Below, piece by piece: positions 41,697 to 49,635 of a stretch of DNA of 64,000 nt. Position numbers and translations under genes: made by a program. Positions within the stretch are counted from its first letter, which is position 1. Each line of letters opens with the position of its first letter. The stretch covers positions 558,001 to 622,000 of the forward strand of contig NZ_AUEW01000001.1 in assembly GCF_000426185.1 (NCBI RefSeq), written 5' to 3'. This DNA is from Cellulomonas sp. URHD0024 (lineage in GTDB: Bacteria; Actinomycetota; Actinomycetes; Actinomycetales; Cellulomonadaceae). The notes under the pieces were generated by a model, which saw nothing but the letters and a program-made list of their open reading frames with translations, was not told the origin of the DNA and made no database searches.

Positions 41697-43384
41697 CCAC
41701 CACAGCCGCGGAAGCCGAACAGGCACCGCAGTACCTCCCGCAGCCGGCCTCGGACACGTCCCACAAGGGCGTCCTGCTGGTGTTCGCCGGCCTCCTCATC
41801 GCGATGCTGCTGTCGTCGCTCGACCAGATGATCTTCTCGACCGCCCTCCCGACGATCGTCGGCGAGCTGCACGGCGTCGAGCACATGGTCTGGATCACCA
41901 CGGCCTACATCCTGGCCTCGACGATCGTCATGCCCGTCTACGGCAAGCTCGGCGACCTCGTCGGCCGCAAGTGGCTCTTCGTCAGCGCGATCGCCATCTT
42001 CCTCGTGGGCTCCGTCATCGGCGGTCTCGCGCACTCGATGCCGACCCTGATCGCCGGACGCGCTGTCCAGGGCTTCGGCGGCGGCGGCCTGATGATCCTC
42101 GCGATGGCGATCATCGCCGACGTCGTGCCGGCCCGCGAGCGTGGTCGGTACAGCGGGATCATGGGCGCCGTGTTCGCCGTGTCCTCGGTCGCCGGTCCCC
42201 TGCTCGGCGGGTTCTTCACCGAAGGGCCCGGCTGGCGGTGGGCGTTCTGGATGAACGTGCCGCTCGGCATCCTCGCGATCATCTGCGCCGTGAAGTTCAT
42301 CCACCTCCCGAGGCGCGTCCGCGCCAAGCCTCGTCTCGACTACGCCGGCATGGTGCTGATCGCGATCGCGAGCACCTGCATCGTGCTCACCACCACGTGG
42401 GCCGGCTCCACGTACGACTGGTCCTCGCCGCAGATCCTCGGCCTGATCGCCGGTGCGATCGTGTCCGGAGTCGCGTTCGTGCTCGTCGAGCGCCGCGCGG
42501 CCGAGCCGATCATGCCGCTGTCCCTGTTCCGCAACCGGAACTTCAACGTCGCCACCCTCGGCGGGCTGCTGACCGGCATCTCGATGTTCGGGGCGATGGC
42601 CTTCCTGCCGACCTATCTGCAGATGGTCACCGGTTCCAGCGCGACCGAAGCCGGACTGCTGATGGTGCCGATGATGCTCGCGCTGCTCCTCACGTCCGTG
42701 ATCTCCGGCATCGCGATCTCCCGCACCGGCTCGTACAGGTGGTACCCGGTCGTGGGCATGGTGTTCGTGGCCATCGGTCTGCTGCTGCTGTCGACCATGA
42801 CTCCCGGGCTCGCCGTCTGGGTCATCTGCGCCTACACCGCCATCATGGGCGTCGGTCTCGGCATGACCATGCAGAACCTGGTGCTCGTCGTGCAGAACTC
42901 GTTCTCGATCAAGGTCGTCGGTACCGCGACGTCGTCGAACAACTACTTCCGCCAGATCGGCGCGTCGGTCGGCTCCGCCGTCGTCGGCTCGCTCTTCGCG
43001 TCGAAGCTCGCCCACCTCCTGACGGAGCGTCTCCCGGCCTCGGGGGCCGCGGGCGACACGGGCAGCTTCACGCCCGACCTCGTGCACAACCTGCCCGACC
43101 AGGTGCGCGAGATCATCGTGGGCGCCTACAACGACGCCCTCACGCCGGTGTTCCTCTACATGGTGCCGATCGCGATCGTCGCGGCCGTCGTGCTGGTGTT
43201 CATCAAGCACAAGCCGCTGGCCACGTCGATCGAGCCGGAGGCCGTCGCCGAGCCCCTCGACATGGACGGTGCCACGCACCTGGCGCTGTACGAGGCCGAG
43301 CTCGACACCGAGAACGACGTCGAGCGTGACGACGAGGACGACCTCGACCCGCGACAGGAAGCGCTCGCAGCGAGCTCGTCCTGA
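41693..43384 (+). CDS. DHA2-family MFS drug transporter, 14 TM
   Basis: A 563-residue proton-driven exporter of the EmrB/QacA type. It has motif A (GKLGDLVGRKWLF, about 80-92), the AGRAVQGFGGGGLMIL segment, motif C in VSSVAGPLLGGFFTE, and 14 hydrophobic segments. The soluble C-terminal tail of about 50 residues is strongly acidic (DVERDDEDDLD). The GTG start at 41693 overlaps the tetR stop. Export of a toxic compound sensed by the TetR protein is inferred. A strong hairpin follows the stop. Confidence 0.93.
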   Translation: MTTTAAEAEQAPQYLPQPASDTSHKGVLLVFAGLLIAMLLSSLDQMIFSTALPTIVGELHGVEHMVWITTAYILASTIVMPVYGKLGDLVGRKWLFVSAIAIFLVGSVIGGLAHSMPTLIAGRAVQGFGGGGLMILAMAIIADVVPARERGRYSGIMGAVFAVSSVAGPLLGGFFTEGPGWRWAFWMNVPLGILAIICAVKFIHLPRRVRAKPRLDYAGMVLIAIASTCIVLTTTWAGSTYDWSSPQILGLIAGAIVSGVAFVLVERRAAEPIMPLSLFRNRNFNVATLGGLLTGISMFGAMAFLPTYLQMVTGSSATEAGLLMVPMMLALLLTSVISGIAISRTGSYRWYPVVGMVFVAIGLLLLSTMTPGLAVWVICAYTAIMGVGLGMTMQNLVLVVQNSFSIKVVGTATSSNNYFRQIGASVGSAVVGSLFASKLAHLLTERLPASGAAGDTGSFTPDLVHNLPDQVREIIVGAYNDALTPVFLYMVPIAIVAAVVLVFIKHKPLATSIEPEAVAEPLDMDGATHLALYEAELDTENDVERDDEDDLDPRQEALAASSS

Positions 43385-43386
43385 GC

Positions 43387-43421
43387 GAACGGCCCCGCAC
43401 CCGGGTGGTGCGGGGCCGTTC
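43387..43421 (+). terminator. Terminator of the tetR-MFS operon
   Basis: Nearly perfect 15-bp stem GAACGGCCCCGCACC/GGTGCGGGGCCGTTC around a five-base loop, two bases after the MFS stop. Confidence 0.85.
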
Positions 43422-43468
43422 CGCGTCGGGCGGTGGCGACCGCCGGGCGGTTCTGTCACGCTCGACGC

Positions 43469-43672
43469 ATGCCGATCGAGGATGAGTCGAAGGCCATCGA
43501 CGAGGTGGTCGACCGGATCGCGACGAGGTTCCCCGACGTGCCCTCCGAGCAGGTCCACGAGCAGGTGGACACGGCGTTGGCCGAGTTCGAGGGCTCGGCG
43601 GTGCGCGACTTCGTGCCCGTGCTGGTCGAGCACAAGGTGACCGACGAGATGCGCAAGCACACCGAGTCCTGA
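43469..43672 (+). CDS. Three-helix-bundle small protein (DUF3562-like)
   Basis: A 67-residue acidic helical protein with KAIDEVVDRIATRFPDVPSE, VDTALAEFEG and VRDFVPVLVEHKVTDEMR, a pattern seen in small actinobacterial three-helix dimerisation-domain proteins. Function is unknown. The ATG at 43469 lies close to the promoter region after the MFS terminator; no strong ribosome site is visible. It converges on the next gene. Confidence 0.65.
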   Translation: MPIEDESKAIDEVVDRIATRFPDVPSEQVHEQVDTALAEFEGSAVRDFVPVLVEHKVTDEMRKHTES

Positions 43673-43699
43673 CCGGTACGGCTCGGACCGGGAGGGGCG

Positions 43700-44005
43700 T
43701 CAGCGGCCCCAGACGAACCGGACGTCGAGGTTCACGAACGTCGGGGGCCCGTCGCACAGAGCCGCGAGCCTCGCCGCGAACGCGTCGGTCTCGGGCCGTG
43801 CGGAGTTCTCCATCGCCGCCTCGTAGGAGTCGAACTCGACGATGTTGAGGTAGCGACCCGGCTCGTCGCGGTCGGCGGTCACGACCGTCCGAACCACGTG
43901 GGTGTCACCTTCCGCAGCGCGGGCCGACACGTACTCGTCGCCCAGCGCCTGCACCTCGTCGATCCGCGTCGTGCGGAAGTCGATGATCTGCACGAATCCT
44001 GTCAT
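43700..44005 (-). CDS. Ferredoxin-fold (ABM/Dabb-like) small protein
   Basis: A 101-residue protein whose strand pattern FVQIIDFRTTRIDEVQAL, THVVRTVVTADRD and YLNIVEFDSYEAAMENSA resembles antibiotic-biosynthesis-monooxygenase-like dimeric alpha-beta barrels. No cofactor motif is present, so enzymatic activity is open. The ATG at 44005 has GGAGGGG seven bases upstream; an in-frame ATG at 44026 is less well placed. Neighbouring genes give no pathway hint. Confidence 0.6.
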   Translation of the reverse strand: MTGFVQIIDFRTTRIDEVQALGDEYVSARAAEGDTHVVRTVVTADRDEPGRYLNIVEFDSYEAAMENSARPETDAFAARLAALCDGPPTFVNLDVRFVWGR

Positions 44006-44105
44006 GGCACCCCTCCGTCTCGACATCAGCGTCCTCCGGACCCGGCGGCGCAGCAAGGCCCTACGGGCTGCGACACCAGGACCGGGTGCGGGTCGCCCCG
44101 CCGAG

Positions 44106-44876
44106 TCAGGTGGCGCGCACGAGCGCGGCACTGAGGTACCGGATCGTCCCCGCGGCCATACCCTCAGGATTCCGGGTGCCGTCGAGCCCGGCGAACCCGC
44201 GCAGCGGCCTCTGGAACGGCCGAGGGATCCATTCGCGGACCATGTCCGCCTTGCGGGCGTCGTCGAGCCGCATCGCGTGCAGGACCTCGGCGGTGATGTC
44301 GCGCTCGCGCACCGGCACGAGCCCGCTCGATGCGAGCTGCTCCCGGGTCGTTGCCACGTCCGGTTCGTCGCGAAGGTCCGCCCACACGAAGTGGCCGCCG
44401 GGCCGAAGGACGCGCCGCACCTCCGAGACGAATGCCTCCATGGACCCGTAGCAGTGCGACGACTCGACGTTCACGACGACGTCGAACGAGGCGCCGGTGA
44501 ACGGCAGGGCCGCTGCGTCGCCGCGGACGAACGTCAGCTGCGGTCCCCGTCGGTCACGACGCGCCAAGGAGACCGCCGACGCTGCGAAGTCGACTCCGGT
44601 CGTCGATCGTGGGCCCAGGTACCGGCTCATCCAGGACGCACCGCCGCCGCGCCCCGACCCGACCTCGAGCACGTCCGCTCCCGTGAGGTCGACACCGTCG
44701 AGGACGTGCGCGTAGAGCTGGATGCAGAACCGGTCCGGCTCGTCGGCCGGCTCCAGCTCGGGTGCCGCACCGACGCGCGATGCGTAGCCGTAGTTCATGA
44801 ACGCCCACTCGGTGCGCCGTACCCGCGCGCCGAGGAGCTCGTAGCAGGCTCGCCATGCCAGCTGCCGGATCCCCAT
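44106..44876 (-). CDS. Class I SAM-dependent methyltransferase
   Basis: A 256-residue enzyme with SAM-binding motif I VLEVGSGRG (69-77), an acidic end of strand two in TGVDFAASAV, and GDAAALPFTGASFDVVVNVES (about 118-138) as motifs II-III. The N-terminal part (ARVRRTEWAFMNYGYA) resembles methyltransferases of mycobacterial phenolphthiotriol and sterol type that act on lipid-like hydroxyls. The actual substrate is unknown. It is divergent from the dispanin-like gene by 75 bases. Confidence 0.82.
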   Translation of the reverse strand: MGIRQLAWRACYELLGARVRRTEWAFMNYGYASRVGAAPELEPADEPDRFCIQLYAHVLDGVDLTGADVLEVGSGRGGGASWMSRYLGPRSTTGVDFAASAVSLARRDRRGPQLTFVRGDAAALPFTGASFDVVVNVESSHCYGSMEAFVSEVRRVLRPGGHFVWADLRDEPDVATTREQLASSGLVPVRERDITAEVLHAMRLDDARKADMVREWIPRPFQRPLRGFAGLDGTRNPEGMAAGTIRYLSAALVRAT

Positions 44877-44951
44877 GCGCCGGACCCTACCGCTGACAGC
44901 ACAGCTCCCGGCCGTACGCTGCGGCCGAGGACCGAGCCGCAGGAGGACGAC

Positions 44952-45410
44952 GTGACGTCAGTGCCGAACGCCCCCGAGCCGGGGCCGGCAACCGCCCCGC
45001 AGCCGACGCACGCGGTCGCGCTGCCCTCGGCACCGACCCGCCCCCGGTTCACCGGCGCTCCCGTCGGCTGGGTCATCGCCGCGATGCTGGTGTTCTGGCC
45101 GACCGGCATCCCGGCGCTCCTCGCGTCGCACCGCGCGGCGCAGGCGTTCGGTGCCGGTGACGACGAGACGGCGCAGCGCGAGGCGGCCGGCGCCCGGCGG
45201 TGGGCCGTCACCAGCGTGATCGTCGGCGGCTGCCTGATCGCTTTCTCGATCCTGGTGTGGATCGCCTGGGTCGCCTTCTTGCTCTTCGTCGCGTACCAGA
45301 TCGACGACGGCGCGTGGACGGACGGTCCGCAGTGGTCGAACCAGCAGTCGTTCGACGGTCCGGACCAGCCAGGACTCCCCGTCCCCCCGCGCTCCGGAGT
45401 CGGCGGGTAG
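44952..45410 (+). CDS. CD225/dispanin-like membrane protein
   Basis: A 152-residue protein with a Pro-rich cytoplasmic N-terminus (about 1-40), then two TM helices. The first (VGWVIAAMLVFWPTGIPALL) and the loop SHRAAQAFGAGDDETAQREAAGARRWAV fit the CD225/interferon-induced-transmembrane family pattern seen in many actinobacteria. The second is VIVGGCLIAFSILVWIAWVA. The GTG at 44952 has AGGAGG seven bases upstream. Function in bacteria is unknown. Confidence 0.75.
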   Translation: MTSVPNAPEPGPATAPQPTHAVALPSAPTRPRFTGAPVGWVIAAMLVFWPTGIPALLASHRAAQAFGAGDDETAQREAAGARRWAVTSVIVGGCLIAFSILVWIAWVAFLLFVAYQIDDGAWTDGPQWSNQQSFDGPDQPGLPVPPRSGVGG

Positions 45411-45514
45411 CGCCCGCACCGCCGAGCGGGTGACGTCTCGAACGTCCAGTCGGGTGAAAGATGGACGGATGTTCATCAGTCGTGCCGCTAATGACACTGG
45501 TCACTGACTTGTTC

Positions 45515-45532
45515 ACTTACCGTTGGGTAAGT
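45515..45532. promoter_or_regulatory. Perfect inverted repeat just 5' of the riboswitch
   Basis: ACTTACC-GTTG-GGTAAGT. It may be an operator, or a short extra hairpin at the 5' end of the riboswitch transcript. Confidence 0.5.
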
Positions 45533-45606
45533 CGCGAGACGGCAAACCCGCTGCGAGGCGGGGACGCAAAGCCACGGGGCCTTCACGGTCAGCCGGGCTA
45601 CCGAAC
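45533..45606 (+). ncRNA. Cyclic di-GMP-I (GEMM) riboswitch
   Basis: The class I aptamer core is complete: GGCAAACC (45541-45548), a P1b-type stem CCCGCT/GGCGGG closed by the GNRA tetraloop GCGA, then GACGCAAAGCC (45563-45573) and the second helix ending AGCCGGGCTACCG (45591-45603). It precedes a 50-codon ORF by 14 bases. No terminator is evident, and the AGGA ribosome site follows within five bases, so translational control is likely. Confidence 0.9.
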
Positions 45607-45619
45607 AGACAGGACGTAC

Positions 45620-45772
45620 ATGGACCAGCTCGGATACCCGGTCGACCCGGCGGAGACGACTTCTGCCGGCTCAGTTCCTGAGGACCGTCTGCGGGCCTGG
45701 CGGTCGCTCGCCTTCCGTATCGAGACCGTCGACGCCGTCCCGACGCAGGCCGTACACGCATCCGCAGCGTGA
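45620..45772 (+). CDS. 50-residue protein under the c-di-GMP riboswitch
   Basis: Begins MDQLGYPVDPAETTSAGSV and ends in VPTQAVHASAA. It has no signal peptide, TM helix or known motif, and is mixed acidic with an Arg-Trp-rich middle (LRAWRSLAFRIETVD). The ATG at 45620 is 14 bases from the aptamer and follows AGGAC, so it is the first translated product of the riboswitch mRNA. It could be a real effector, or a leader ORF whose translation controls the transporter gene 52 bases downstream. Confidence 0.6.
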   Translation: MDQLGYPVDPAETTSAGSVPEDRLRAWRSLAFRIETVDAVPTQAVHASAA

Positions 45773-45824
45773 ACTTCCGTGGGCATCTCCCTGCGCAGAC
45801 ATCGCCCGGCGCCATGATGGGGCC

Positions 45825-47084
45825 GTGCATCCCGGCTCCGATCTGACACCGGCCCCGCAGGCGATGGTCCGGCGGCTCGGCCTCCGGGACGCCGTGGTCG
45901 TCGGGATGTCGGCGATGATCGGCGCCGGGATCTTCTCGGCGTTCGCGCCCGCCGCAGCCGCAGCCGGGTCAGGCCTCCTCATCGGGCTGGCCATCGCCGC
46001 GGTCGTCGCCTACTGCAACGCGACGTCCTCCGCCCGCCTCGCCGCGCGGTACCCGACGTCGGGCGGTACGTACGTCTACGCCCGCCACCGGCTCGGTGAG
46101 CTGTGGGCCGGCCAGGCGGGCTGGGCCTTCATCGTCGGCAAGACCGCCAGCTGTGCCGCGATGGCTCTGACCGTCGGGTCGTACGTGGCTCCTGGTCACG
46201 CCCGACCGGTCGCCGTGCTTGCCGTCGTCGCCCTGACGGCCCTGGGCTGGGCGGGCGTTCAGCGGTCCACCCAGCTCAGCACCGTGATCGTGGTCGTGTC
46301 GCTCGCCGCGCTCGCGGTCGTCGTCCTGGCCTCGTTCCGTGGTGGCACGGCTGACCCGACGAACCTCCAGCCGTTCCCCGGGTCCGACGCGGTGGGGATC
46401 CTCCAGTCGGCCGGGCTGCTGTTCTTCGCCTTCGCCGGCTACGCCCGCGTCGCGACCCTGGGTGAGGAGGTGCGCGACCCCACCCGGACCATCCCGCGTG
46501 CGATCAGCATCGCTCTGCTCGTCGTGCTGGTGGTCTACGGGGTCGTCGGCCTCAGCGCACTGCTCGCGATCGGCGCGCACGGGCTCGCCGCGACGCCCGC
46601 ACCGCTTCAGGCGGTCGTCGAGGCGGGGTCGTGGGCCGCGTGGTCGCCCGCCGTCCAGGTCGGCGCCGCCACCGCGTCGCTGGGCGCACTGCTGGCACTC
46701 CTGCTCGGCGTGTCCCGAACGGTCGTCGCCGTGGCCCGTGACCGACCGCCGATCGCCCGGCTCGCCAGGCTCCACGCCCGGACCCGCACCCCCCGCACGG
46801 CCGAGGTGACCATCGGCATCGTGGTCGTCGCCCTCGTCTCGACGCTCGACCTGCGAGGTGCGATCGGCTTCTCGTCGTTCGGGGTGCTCGTCTACTACGC
46901 GATCGCGAACGCCTCCGCGCTGACTCTGAGCCGCGACGAGGGGCGACCGCCGCGGCTGATCCCCGTCGTCGGGCTGGTCGGCTGCCTCGTGCTGGCCTGC
47001 ACGCTGCCCCTCGGTGCCGTGCTGGCCGGGCTCGTGGTCGTCCTGCTGGCCACGCTCGAGTGGGCGGTCGGGCGACGCCGCTGA
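45825..47084 (+). CDS. APC-superfamily amino acid/polyamine permease
   Basis: A 419-residue transporter with about twelve TM helices. The opening DAVVVGMSAMIGAGIFSAFA has the unwound glycine region of TM1 (GAGIF), YPTSGGTYVYARHRLGELW is the helix 3 segment, and FFAFAGYARVATLGEEVRDPTRTIPRA is the family's TM6 region (given here in two parts). It carries amino acids or related amines; the direction is not predictable. The GTG at 45825 or the ATG at 45864 could start it. Its closeness to the riboswitch ORF makes c-di-GMP control possible. Confidence 0.88.
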   Translation: MHPGSDLTPAPQAMVRRLGLRDAVVVGMSAMIGAGIFSAFAPAAAAAGSGLLIGLAIAAVVAYCNATSSARLAARYPTSGGTYVYARHRLGELWAGQAGWAFIVGKTASCAAMALTVGSYVAPGHARPVAVLAVVALTALGWAGVQRSTQLSTVIVVVSLAALAVVVLASFRGGTADPTNLQPFPGSDAVGILQSAGLLFFAFAGYARVATLGEEVRDPTRTIPRAISIALLVVLVVYGVVGLSALLAIGAHGLAATPAPLQAVVEAGSWAAWSPAVQVGAATASLGALLALLLGVSRTVVAVARDRPPIARLARLHARTRTPRTAEVTIGIVVVALVSTLDLRGAIGFSSFGVLVYYAIANASALTLSRDEGRPPRLIPVVGLVGCLVLACTLPLGAVLAGLVVVLLATLEWAVGRRR

Positions 47085-47160
47085 GCTCCCACCGGGTGTC
47101 TCGTCCCCTGCGGGCCATGGGTCCACTATGGGAGGACGACGAGCCCGGGAGGGAGGTCTG

Positions 47161-49632
47161 GTGGACGGTCGGCGTCGACGCGGATGGTGGCGGCCGCGCG
47201 CGCTGACGGGAGCGGTCGTTGCGGCCGCCGTCCTGGTCCCGATGACTGTCGCGGCTCTCGACGGTCGGGGCAACGCGCTCGAGCGCTTCGTCCAGAGCGG
47301 CGGAGGCGCCTGGGTGACGTCGCCCTCCCAAGGACTGGTCTCGCTCATCGACGGTCCGTCCGAGCAGGTGGTCGCCGGGATCCGCCTGCACGCCCAGGAC
47401 CATGAGCTCGATGTCGTCCAGTCCGGCTCGTCGGCCTACCTCGCGGACACGACCGACGGCACCGTCGCCCGCATCGACGGCGCGACGGACGAGGTCACCG
47501 ACCCCATCCGGTTCACCCCGGCGGGCGGCGGCCTGACGGTGCTGCGCAACGCGGACGTCGTGTACGTCCTCGACCCCGCGCGACGGACCGCCTCCAGTGT
47601 CGACCCCCGCAGCCTTCGGGTTCGGCGAGCGTTGTCGCTGGCCGCACAGCCCGGACCCGGGCAGGCGGTCGTCGACGACTCCGGCCGACTGTGGGTGATC
47701 GATCGCACGAGCGGTGCCCTGACCTGGTTCGACCCCGACAAGCACGTCGACGCCGGCGCCCACGCCGCCGCGTCGAGGCTCGTGCTCGTGGAAGGGCGAC
47801 CCGTGCTGGTCGACACCACGACGGGATCCGTCCGGACGCTCGGCGACGCGGGCGTCGCACGGAACGCCTCCTGCCTCGACGTGCGCTCGAGCGACGACGT
47901 CCATCTGCTGGGTTCACGCACGCGCGCCGAGGTCTTCGCCGCCGTCCCGGCGACCGGCACCGTCGTCGTGGCGTCCGTGGACCACGACGACTGCAGCCGC
48001 TTCATCCAGGTGGCCGACCCGGACGCCACGTTCGGCGCGCTCGCCCAGTCCGGCAGGTTCGTCTTCGTCCCCGTGACCAGCACCGGCCGCACGCGCGTCA
48101 TCGACACCACCGACGACCGCATCGTCGGCACGTTCGACCTGGCGGCACCAGGACACGACGTCGAGCTGATCGACAAGGACGGGCTCGTCTTCTACAACGA
48201 CCGGGACGGGTCCGACGCGGGCGTGCTCCGACTCGACGGCGACACCTGGCGCGCGTCGCACGCACTCCAGAAGTACGACCCGACGACCGGCAAGGCCGCC
48301 GCGATCGTCACGCCAGAACCGCAGGCTCCCGCCACCGCCGCCCCAGCCGCGCCGACGCCCGGACCGAGCCGCGCTCCGGCTCCTGCCCCGAGCAGGTCGG
48401 CGTCCCACCGACCGCCGTCGACGGTCGTCCCTGCCCCCTCCCGCACGCCGCGCCCCGGCGGCACGACCCGTCCCGGCGGTGGGACGCATCAGGGTGGCGA
48501 CGCCGGCCCGGTCGTCGGCGCGCTCACGCTGGCGCCCGTGCCGGCCGTGCTCGGCGGTTCCGTCACCATCAGCGCACCCGCGCAGAACGCGGACGGCGCC
48601 ACCTGGACGTGGAGCTTGAGCCGGCCCGGCGGCCCGGTGCTCGCGACGGCGAGCTCGGTCGGCACGATGAGCGCCACGCTCCCGTACACCGGCGGCGCCG
48701 ACTTCGTCGTGACCCTGACCGTCCGGACCGCGCGGGGAACCGCGACCGCGACACCGCTGGCGTTCACCGCCGATCCGGCGCCCTACGTCCAGGTCACCTC
48801 CGTGACGGCAGACGCGACGACGTACACGCTCGGGCAGACCGTCCATCTCTCGGCCACGACGACCGGCGCGCCGCCCGGAACCGCGTTCAACTGGTCCTAT
48901 CAGAGCGACGTCGGCAACGGCTTCATCCAGACCACGACCGACTACGCCCCGATCACGTTCACGCCGGGCGCGGCCGGCAGCTACCAGATCACCCTCGAGC
49001 TGCTGACGCCGGACGGCGCCATGAACGCCGGGACCACCACGTTCGTCGTGGGTCTGCCGTGCTCGGCATCGCCGGACGCGATCGCGGTGGGCACGGGAAC
49101 GCTCGACGTCAGCTCGGGCAGCGCGAACCTCGGCCTCACGGCACCCGGCGGGTGCGTCGGAGGCTTCGACGTCACGTTCGAGATGCCCGGGTGGCTGCAG
49201 GTCTCGCCGTCGACCGTGACGGTGCCGGCCGGCCAGTCGACCAGCGTCACCGTGACCCGCGCGGGGACCCCACCCGTCGACGGAGACAACGGGCTGGCGT
49301 TGTACCTGACCTCGAACGGCGGGAGTGGACCGGCAGTCTCGATCTTCGCCAACATCCCACCGACCAGCGCGGGGCCGGACTCGTGCACCATGCCCGGCGG
49401 CCCGCTACGCGCTGTGACGACCTTCTGGAACGACGGTGATCTCGCCGGCCTGACGGGCACCTTGACCATCGGTGGCCAGAGGTTCCCCATCACGAACATC
49501 AACCCGACGCAGCCGACGTCGTTCCGCGCACTGGTCGACACGACGACGATCGCAGGAGCCACCCAGTACACGGTCGTGGCGCGGGACCGGTACGGCGCCA
49601 GGTCGGCCCCGTACCACGGGACCCTCTGCTGA
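47161..49632 (+). CDS. Secreted or anchored beta-propeller/Ig-like surface protein (copy 1)
   Basis: An 823-residue extracellular protein. A basic N-terminus and hydrophobic helix (about residues 14-33) form a signal peptide or anchor. Residues 40-370 hold repeated strand units (AWVTSPSQGLVSLIDG, SSAYLADTTDGTVARIDG, RLWVIDRTSGALTWFD) that fit a beta propeller. A Pro/Ala/Ser-rich linker spans about 380-450, and then come Ig/PKD-like domains containing CxxxP and C-terminal cysteines. The propeller is clearly paralogous to that at 56982-59228. The GTG at 47161 has GGGAGGGAGG upstream. Ligands are unknown; adhesion or envelope sensing is inferred from the architecture. Confidence 0.8.
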   Translation: MDGRRRRGWWRPRALTGAVVAAAVLVPMTVAALDGRGNALERFVQSGGGAWVTSPSQGLVSLIDGPSEQVVAGIRLHAQDHELDVVQSGSSAYLADTTDGTVARIDGATDEVTDPIRFTPAGGGLTVLRNADVVYVLDPARRTASSVDPRSLRVRRALSLAAQPGPGQAVVDDSGRLWVIDRTSGALTWFDPDKHVDAGAHAAASRLVLVEGRPVLVDTTTGSVRTLGDAGVARNASCLDVRSSDDVHLLGSRTRAEVFAAVPATGTVVVASVDHDDCSRFIQVADPDATFGALAQSGRFVFVPVTSTGRTRVIDTTDDRIVGTFDLAAPGHDVELIDKDGLVFYNDRDGSDAGVLRLDGDTWRASHALQKYDPTTGKAAAIVTPEPQAPATAAPAAPTPGPSRAPAPAPSRSASHRPPSTVVPAPSRTPRPGGTTRPGGGTHQGGDAGPVVGALTLAPVPAVLGGSVTISAPAQNADGATWTWSLSRPGGPVLATASSVGTMSATLPYTGGADFVVTLTVRTARGTATATPLAFTADPAPYVQVTSVTADATTYTLGQTVHLSATTTGAPPGTAFNWSYQSDVGNGFIQTTTDYAPITFTPGAAGSYQITLELLTPDGAMNAGTTTFVVGLPCSASPDAIAVGTGTLDVSSGSANLGLTAPGGCVGGFDVTFEMPGWLQVSPSTVTVPAGQSTSVTVTRAGTPPVDGDNGLALYLTSNGGSGPAVSIFANIPPTSAGPDSCTMPGGPLRAVTTFWNDGDLAGLTGTLTIGGQRFPITNINPTQPTSFRALVDTTTIAGATQYTVVARDRYGARSAPYHGTLC

Positions 49633-49635
49633 GGC

